Positions 7,145-10,856 of a DNA stretch of 10,856 nt are shown here, piece by piece. The first letter of the stretch is position 1. The number at the start of each line of letters is the position of its first letter. A program made the position numbers and the translations under genes. The stretch comes from Caldifarciminota bacterium UBA6260 (GTDB taxonomy: Bacteria; Hydrothermota; 32-111): NCBI GenBank assembly GCA_002441125.1, contig DJVI01000030.1:1-10856 (forward strand), given 5' to 3'. Under the pieces are notes generated by a model. The model did no database searches, was not told the origin of the DNA, and saw only the letters and a list, made by a program, of their open reading frames with translations.

Positions 7145-8153
7145 AAGAATAATATACGATAACTTCAAAGAAGAGTTTCAAAAGCCTTTTCAAAACTTCA
7201 AGTTCAGTAGAAAATATTTTTACTCTTCAGGGAGAGGTGCTATAAAGAATGTAGCTTATTTTTTAAAAAAAAATGGGTACAAAATATTTTTCCCCGATTA
7301 TTACTGTGTTGAGATGTTAAAACCTTTAAAAGAGGAAAATGTAAAAATAGAATTTTATAAAATTCTACCTGATTTCAAAGCGGATTTAAAATTTTTAAAA
7401 AAAGTCAAAAAAGAAAAAATAGCGTTATATATAGTTGACTATTTTGGTTTTCAGGATGAGAACTTAATAAAATCTTCAAAAGAATCTGGGATTTTAACTG
7501 TAAGGGATATAACACATTCTTTTCTATCCAATTTTGATTTTTCTTCTTCAGATATAGTTTTAGGAAGTTTAAGGAAATTGTTTCCAGTTGTTGATGGTGG
7601 TATACTTTTCACAAACCTTAAAAATTTTGAAATGATCAAAAAAAATTGTAAGGAGGATTTTTACATTAAAAAACTTTTTTCAAAACTTTATAGAGAGATC
7701 TGTGAAAACTATAAGTATAAAAGTGATCATTTTGAAAATTTGTATCTCTACTACTCTATAAAAGGAGAGGAAAGTATAGGTTATACCCCTAAAAATATTT
7801 CAAAATTTTCTCTGAATTTATTAAAAATTTACGATTTTGAAAATGCTTCAACAAAAAGAAAAAACAATTTCAATTATTTACTTTTAGATCCATATATTTC
7901 CAAAAAAGCTATATTCAAAAGTCTTCCAAAAGATGTTGTGCCCCAATCCTTCCCAATAAAAATCAAGTGTAGAGATATTGTTAAAAGAGAATTACAAAAA
8001 TACAAAATTTTTCTTCCCATTCTGTGGAGAGGTGAAAATGAAATTTCCAAAAAGATTTTGAACATTCCAATAGATGAAGAGTATTCGAAAAAAGACCTTT
8101 CAACTGTTGTTGATAAAATCAAAAAAGTTTCAGGAGAAAAGGATGAATGTTAA
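7125..8153 (+). CDS. DegT/DnrJ/EryC1/StrS-like PLP-dependent aminotransferase
   Basis: The 342-residue protein starts at an ATG with a weak AAGGTG Shine-Dalgarno (7109-7114), inside the preceding gene. Fold type I PLP features can be followed: SSGRGAI (34-40) for the cofactor phosphate, FPDYYC (56-61), YIVDYFGFQ (102-110), VRDITHSF (126-133) with Asp128 placed to contact the pyridine nitrogen, and GSLRKLFPVVDGGILF (147-162), where Lys151 should form the Schiff base. The catalytic set therefore looks intact. The protein is somewhat shorter and more lysine-rich than ordinary sugar aminotransferases such as LegC or PglE, and its SLRK-x-x-P-x-x-D-G-G line belongs to a less-studied DegT subgroup. 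Followed by a nucleotidyltransferase and a 4,6-dehydratase, it probably transaminates a 4-keto-6-deoxy sugar nucleotide using glutamate. An amino-acid substrate is also possible. Confidence 0.75.
   Translation: MKILGSERIIYDNFKEEFQKPFQNFKFSRKYFYSSGRGAIKNVAYFLKKNGYKIFFPDYYCVEMLKPLKEENVKIEFYKILPDFKADLKFLKKVKKEKIALYIVDYFGFQDENLIKSSKESGILTVRDITHSFLSNFDFSSSDIVLGSLRKLFPVVDGGILFTNLKNFEMIKKNCKEDFYIKKLFSKLYREICENYKYKSDHFENLYLYYSIKGEESIGYTPKNISKFSLNLLKIYDFENASTKRKNNFNYLLLDPYISKKAIFKSLPKDVVPQSFPIKIKCRDIVKRELQKYKIFLPILWRGENEISKKILNIPIDEEYSKKDLSTVVDKIKKVSGEKDEC
8132..8136 (+). promoter_or_regulatory. Shine-Dalgarno that fixes the start at 8143
   Basis: AGGAG sits six bases before the ATG at 8143. An in-frame ATG at 8074 has no such signal and would add a lysine-rich 23-residue tail lying wholly within the aminotransferase coding region. 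Confidence 0.8.
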
Positions 8154-9174
8154 AGAATTCATAATAGATGAAAACTCATCAATACTTGAATGCTTGAAAA
8201 AACTGAATGACATCGGTGGGAAGATCCTTTTTCTTGTAGATAGAAATTTAAAAGTTAAAGGATCTTTGACTGATGGAGATATAAGAAGAGCTCTAATAAA
8301 AGGGCTTACAGTTAATTACAGTGCTAAAAATATAGCTAAAAAGGATTTTATTTTTCTTCGTAAAGATTCTGAACATGAAGCAAAAAAAATCATGGAGAGA
8401 TATAAAATCAAATTTATTCCTCTTTTAGACGATAAAGGAAGAATAATTAAAATCTATCAGAATGAAAAAAAGAAAGATGATTTTTCAAAAATTGCTGTTC
8501 TTATAATGGCTGGTGGAAAAGGGAAAAGATTGTTACCTTTGACAGAGATAAAACCTAAACCTTTACTTGAGATAGGAAATACGAGTCTAATAGAAAAGAT
8601 TATAGATACTTTTATACTTGAAGGTTTTAAGAACATCTATGTTTCCCTTAACTATAAAAAGGAGATGATCGAAAAAAAATTGATATCAAAATATCCAGAC
8701 ATTTTCGACGACTCATCATTTATTAAGGAAAAAAGACCTCTTGGAACTGCCGGAGCTTTGTTTCATCTTAGAAAAATCGAAGAGGAGACTGTCATTGTAC
8801 ATAATGCAGATATAATTAACGATATAGATTTTTCAACACTGATAAAATTTCATAAAAAGAATAAAAATGAAATCACCTCAGTTTTGATCCCTCAAAAAAT
8901 TCAAATAGATTATGGTGTAGTATCAGTTGACAAAAAGAGTTTACTTAATATTGTTGAAAAACCTACTCTCGAATTTTTCATACTTTCAGGGATAAATGTT
9001 TTCCAGAAAAATGTTTTGAAAAATTTAAAAGAAAAATATTTGGATATGGATCAACTTTTGAATGAAAAAATAAAAGAGAAGAGAAAGGTTGGATACTATC
9101 TCCACAATGGCTTCTGGTATGATGTTGGTAACAAAGAATCTTATGAAAGGATAAGTAAAGTTTATGGAGGATAG
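8143..9174 (+). CDS. CBS-pair sugar-1-phosphate nucleotidyltransferase (PtmE-like)
   Basis: The 343-residue product is a fusion. Residues 1-108 are two CBS repeats (FLVDRNLKVKGSLTDGDIRRAL near 31-51; IPLLDDKGRII near 92-102). From 116 comes a nucleotidyltransferase domain with AVLIMAGGKGKRLLPLT (118-134), KPKPLLEIGN (137-146), RPLGTAGAL, VHNADIINDI with a metal-binding Asp, and FWYDVGNKESY near the end. This architecture is that of Campylobacter PtmE, which makes GDP-glucosamine for legionaminic acid, and of related enzymes in many glycan clusters. The base and sugar used here cannot be read from the sequence; GDP is the favoured guess by analogy. CBS pairs commonly bind adenosine nucleotides and may tune activity to energy state. 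The start overlaps the aminotransferase stop by 11 bases, and the next start follows its stop directly. Confidence 0.88.
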   Translation: MNVKEFIIDENSSILECLKKLNDIGGKILFLVDRNLKVKGSLTDGDIRRALIKGLTVNYSAKNIAKKDFIFLRKDSEHEAKKIMERYKIKFIPLLDDKGRIIKIYQNEKKKDDFSKIAVLIMAGGKGKRLLPLTEIKPKPLLEIGNTSLIEKIIDTFILEGFKNIYVSLNYKKEMIEKKLISKYPDIFDDSSFIKEKRPLGTAGALFHLRKIEEETVIVHNADIINDIDFSTLIKFHKKNKNEITSVLIPQKIQIDYGVVSVDKKSLLNIVEKPTLEFFILSGINVFQKNVLKNLKEKYLDMDQLLNEKIKEKRKVGYYLHNGFWYDVGNKESYERISKVYGG

Positions 9175-10143
9175 ATGAAAAAAATTTTTGTAACAGGTAG
9201 TTGTGGTTTTATAGGGAGCCACCTTGTTGAGAAGTTATCAAAATATTATAAAGTAAAAGCTCTTGTTTATTACAACAGTTCTACAGATATAGGTAATCTG
9301 AAATATCTGAAAAATTACAAAAATATTGAAATAGAAAAGGGCGATATAAGAGATTACCAACTTATGTACTCTATGACAAAAGATGTTGATTGTATAATTA
9401 ATTTAGCAGCACTTATTACAATCCCTTATTCTTTCAGAGCTGTTGACTCCTATATTGAAACAAATATAAAGGGTGTAAAAAATATACTCGATGTAGCGAA
9501 AGAAAGGAAAATAGAACATACTATTATAATGTCAACATCGGAGGTCTATGGAAGTGCACAATATACACCTATGGATGAGAAACACCCTCTTAATGCGTAT
9601 TCTCCATACGCAGCGACAAAGATAGCACAGGATCAGATGGCTCTTGCATACAGTAGAGTGTTCTCTTTACCTGTAACTATAGTTAGACCTTTTAACATAT
9701 TTGGACCAAGGCAATCTTTAAGATCCGTTTTACCTCAGATAATTTTACAATCTATAAAATCAGATAAAATTTATATCGGGAACTTACACACTGAGAGGGA
9801 TTACACTTATATAGATGATCTTACAGATGCTTTCACAAAAGTAATATACAATGAAAAAACTTTTGGAAAGATTTTCAACATCTGTTCTAAAAAATCTTAC
9901 TCCATAAAAAATATAATAAAAATCGTAGAGAGTGTTTCAAACAAAAAACTCGAAGTTGTCATTCAAAATGAAAGGGTAAGAAAAAAATCTTGTGAGGTTG
10001 ATAAACTTCTTGGAGATAACAGTTTTGCAAAAAAACTTATAGGATACAGCCCAAAGGTTTCATTCGAAGAGGGAATTGAAAAAACTTACAGGTGGTTTTC
10101 AGAAAATTATAAAGATTTAAAAAGGATAGATTACGAGATATAA
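9175..10143 (+). CDS. legB: LegB-type nucleotide-sugar 4,6-dehydratase
   Basis: The 322-residue extended SDR protein starts directly after the upstream TAG, with GGAGG at 9166-9170. It has the NAD(P) motif GSCGFIG (8-14), Asp57 after the strand in EKGDIRD, NLAALITIPYSF (76-87), STSEVYGSAQ (120-129) with the dehydratase T-S-E in place of T-D-E, SPYAATK (143-149) giving catalytic Tyr145 and Lys149, and RPFNIFGPRQS followed by HTERDYTYIDD. The IPYSF, TSEVYG-x-A-Q and GPRQS lines are those of LegB, the GDP-N-acetylglucosamine 4,6-dehydratase of legionaminic acid synthesis. The product would be a 4-keto-6-deoxy nucleotide sugar, for which the upstream aminotransferase is a natural next enzyme. The gene ends the run; its TAA opens a 13-bp stem-loop shared with the convergent hsp20 gene. 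Confidence 0.88.
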   Translation: MKKIFVTGSCGFIGSHLVEKLSKYYKVKALVYYNSSTDIGNLKYLKNYKNIEIEKGDIRDYQLMYSMTKDVDCIINLAALITIPYSFRAVDSYIETNIKGVKNILDVAKERKIEHTIIMSTSEVYGSAQYTPMDEKHPLNAYSPYAATKIAQDQMALAYSRVFSLPVTIVRPFNIFGPRQSLRSVLPQIILQSIKSDKIYIGNLHTERDYTYIDDLTDAFTKVIYNEKTFGKIFNICSKKSYSIKNIIKIVESVSNKKLEVVIQNERVRKKSCEVDKLLGDNSFAKKLIGYSPKVSFEEGIEKTYRWFSENYKDLKRIDYEI

Positions 10144-10170
10144 GTAAGTGAGGATAACCTCACTTACTTA
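10141..10170. terminator. Perfect 13-bp stem-loop between convergent genes
   Basis: Bases 10141-10153 and 10158-10170 are perfectly complementary around an ATAA loop. The left arm starts with the legB stop codon, and the hsp20 stop codon lies in the right arm. Because it is a palindrome it forms in both transcripts. Neither side has an immediate T run, so it may act as a weak or bidirectional terminator, or as a 3'-end stabiliser. Confidence 0.65.
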
Positions 10171-10613
10171 TCAGATATCTCGATATTTTTAACCTTTTCT
10201 TTTTCAACTTTTGGAAGAGTTATATTTAAAAGACCATCTTTGAAAGATGCTTTTATATTCTCCTCATCAACTTTCTTGGGCAATGTCACGGACCTATAGA
10301 ATTTACCATAAGACCTTTCTATTCTGTGGAAAGTTTTACCCTTCTCTTCCTTTTCACTCTTCCTTTCTCCCTCTATGGTCAAAACATTGTTGTCAATGGA
10401 GAGGTTTATATCCTCTTTCTTCATTCCAGGAAGTTCAACTGTAACCAGAAACTCTTTATCCGTCTCAGATATATCCATAGAAGGAGTCCAGTTTGATTCA
10501 TAGTAAGGCTGTAACATCTTGCCAAAGAATCTGTCATCAAACAACGAATCTATCTCTTTCCTTAAATCGAATAGTTCTGAGAATGGTGAAAATTTTTGAA
10601 TTTCCTTTTTCAT
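10164..10613 (-). CDS. hsp20: Small heat shock protein, Hsp20/alpha-crystallin family
   Basis: The 149-residue ATP-independent holdase binds unfolding proteins in the cytoplasm. The N-terminal arm (1-42) has FSELFDLRKEIDSLFDD, typical of class A sHsps. The alpha-crystallin domain spans about 43-135, with MDISETDKEFLVTVELPGMKK-type sequence (LPG 61-63), NVLTIEGERK (76-85) and the signature F-K-D-G-L-L-N-I-T-L-P-K (124-135). The C-terminal IEI (144-146) is the I-x-I oligomerisation motif. I chose the ATG at 10613 over a GTG at 10622 because the GTG overlaps the last base of the GGAGG Shine-Dalgarno itself. The gene stands alone, convergent with legB and downstream of the gdhA terminator. Confidence 0.96.
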   Translation of the reverse strand: MKKEIQKFSPFSELFDLRKEIDSLFDDRFFGKMLQPYYESNWTPSMDISETDKEFLVTVELPGMKKEDINLSIDNNVLTIEGERKSEKEEKGKTFHRIERSYGKFYRSVTLPKKVDEENIKASFKDGLLNITLPKVEKEKVKNIEISDK

Positions 10614-10621
10614 AATTCTCA

Positions 10622-10626
10622 CCTCC
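10622..10626 (-). promoter_or_regulatory. Shine-Dalgarno of hsp20, ruling out the GTG start
   Basis: Reading leftward, GGAGG (10626-10622) is eight bases from the ATG at 10613. The alternative GTG occupies 10622-10620 and so shares a base with it. Confidence 0.85.
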
Positions 10627-10659
10627 TTTTAAACTTATTTCTTTTTTTTGGTCACGAAT

Positions 10660-10687
10660 AATTTAATTTTCAAAATCTCTTTGTCAA
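10660..10687 (-). promoter_or_regulatory. Probable hsp20 promoter
   Basis: TTGACA at 10687-10682 is a perfect -35 box. The best-spaced -10 is TAAATT (10665-10660, 16-base spacer, 4/6); a shifted AATTAT is an alternative. The leader would be about 40 nt with an A8 tract. No CIRCE (HrcA) inverted repeat is seen. Confidence 0.5.
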
Positions 10688-10727
10688 GTGGGAAAATAAA
10701 AAGGGTGGCTTTTAAGCCACCCTTTTT
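10688..10727 (-). terminator. Rho-independent terminator of gdhA
   Basis: Arms AAGGGTGGCT (10701-10710) and AGCCACCCTT (10715-10724) pair perfectly around a TTTA loop, extended by A/T pairs. Reading leftward, the stem is followed by TTTTTATTTT, the T-rich tail expected of an intrinsic terminator. It lies about 25 bases after the gdhA stop and directly before the hsp20 -35 box. Confidence 0.92.
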
Positions 10728-10750
10728 GTAATATTTCTATTGTTGAAAAA

Positions 10751-10856
10751 TTAAACAAGTCCCTGATCTATCATTGCGTCAGCAACTTTCTTGAATCCAG
10801 CTATATTTGCACCGTTGACATAGTTGCCAGGTGTTCCATACTCTTTTGCAGCATCA
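10751..10856 (-). CDS. gdhA: NADP-type glutamate dehydrogenase, C-terminal end only
   Basis: Only the last 34 codons and the TAA stop lie in the window; the gene enters from the right edge. The readable end, EYGTPGNYVNGANIAGF followed by KKVADAMIDQGLV, closely matches the C-terminus of hexameric NADP-specific glutamate dehydrogenases (E. coli GdhA has NYVQGANIAGFVKVADAM). The enzyme interconverts 2-oxoglutarate plus ammonium and glutamate, chiefly for ammonium assimilation. The terminator downstream indicates that its transcript ends before hsp20. Confidence 0.92.
   Translation of the reverse strand, partial: DAAKEYGTPGNYVNGANIAGFKKVADAMIDQGLV

Noticed and set aside
7262..7276. T6A9 run as a programmed frameshift or broken gene in the aminotransferase
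   Set aside because: The frame continues intact through the run with all expected PLP motifs downstream; such A runs are common in this AT-rich sequence.
8074..8142. N-terminal extension of the nucleotidyltransferase from an ATG at 8074
   Set aside because: Lysine-rich tail inside another gene without a ribosome-binding site; the ATG at 8143 has AGGAG and begins the CBS domain.
10247..10444. Rightward open frame of 65 codons opposite hsp20, and similar frames opposite recG, the lipoprotein, the LiaF-like genes and the dehydrogenase
   Set aside because: They lie antisense to clearly conserved genes, have no ribosome-binding sites and show no recognisable protein features.
10614..10622. GTG start for hsp20
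   Set aside because: The GTG overlaps the Shine-Dalgarno itself; the ATG at 10613 has proper spacing.
10627..10660. RNA thermometer in the hsp20 leader
   Set aside because: No U-run or complementary segment that would pair with the GGAGG is visible in the A-rich leader; no ROSE or fourU element recognised.
10164..10856. Functional link between gdhA, hsp20 and the sugar run (glutamate supply for transamination)
   Set aside because: Opposite strand, separated by a strong terminator and separate promoters; adjacency alone does not support it.

Overview
The window is AT-rich (roughly 30% GC by eye), with arginine coded almost entirely by AGA/AGG, frequent ATA isoleucine codons and very tight gene packing. 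This suits a bacterium with a small, streamlined and possibly thermophilic genome. A DUF4837-type lipoprotein, LiaF-like membrane proteins and a secreted protein with D-x-x-G-N-D-x-Y repeats point loosely to the FCB/WOR-3-type candidate phyla. That placement is an inference from gene content, not a demonstrated assignment.

Layout. (1) Positions 1-5925 carry one leftward, almost gapless seven-gene run. In transcription order it holds two paralogous LiaF-like membrane proteins, a signal-peptide protein of unknown family, RecG helicase, a DUF4837-like lipoprotein, a small thioredoxin-fold protein without cysteines, and a secreted repeat protein that runs off the left edge. Neighbouring genes overlap by 1-17 bases, apart from 9 bases between the two LiaF-like genes. 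(2) Positions 5926-6034 hold a compact divergent promoter pair, each with a TTGACA -35 box and a predicted leader of only about 10-15 nt. (3) Positions 6035-10143 carry a rightward four-gene run: a lysine 6-dehydrogenase/saccharopine dehydrogenase-family oxidoreductase, a DegT-like PLP aminotransferase, a CBS-pair plus sugar-nucleotidyltransferase fusion, and a LegB-type nucleotide-sugar 4,6-dehydratase. (4) A perfect 13-bp stem-loop holding both stop codons separates this run from a convergent hsp20 gene. (5) Upstream of hsp20 are its probable promoter and the terminator of a leftward NADP-type glutamate dehydrogenase, of which only the C-terminal 34 codons are present.

Working together. The last three rightward genes form a plausible route to a 4-amino-4,6-dideoxy nucleotide sugar: activation of a hexosamine-1-phosphate, then 4,6-dehydration, then transamination. 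They resemble the first steps of the legionaminic acid/PtmE-LegB-LegC pathway, but the aminotransferase is not an ordinary LegC and no later Leg genes are present. The leftward run mixes a DNA-repair helicase with five predicted membrane or exported proteins and so looks like an envelope-associated operon that has captured recG. The least conventional part is the left end: a lipoprotein, a redox-dead thioredoxin-like protein and a secreted Asp/Gly/Tyr repeat protein, all translationally coupled.
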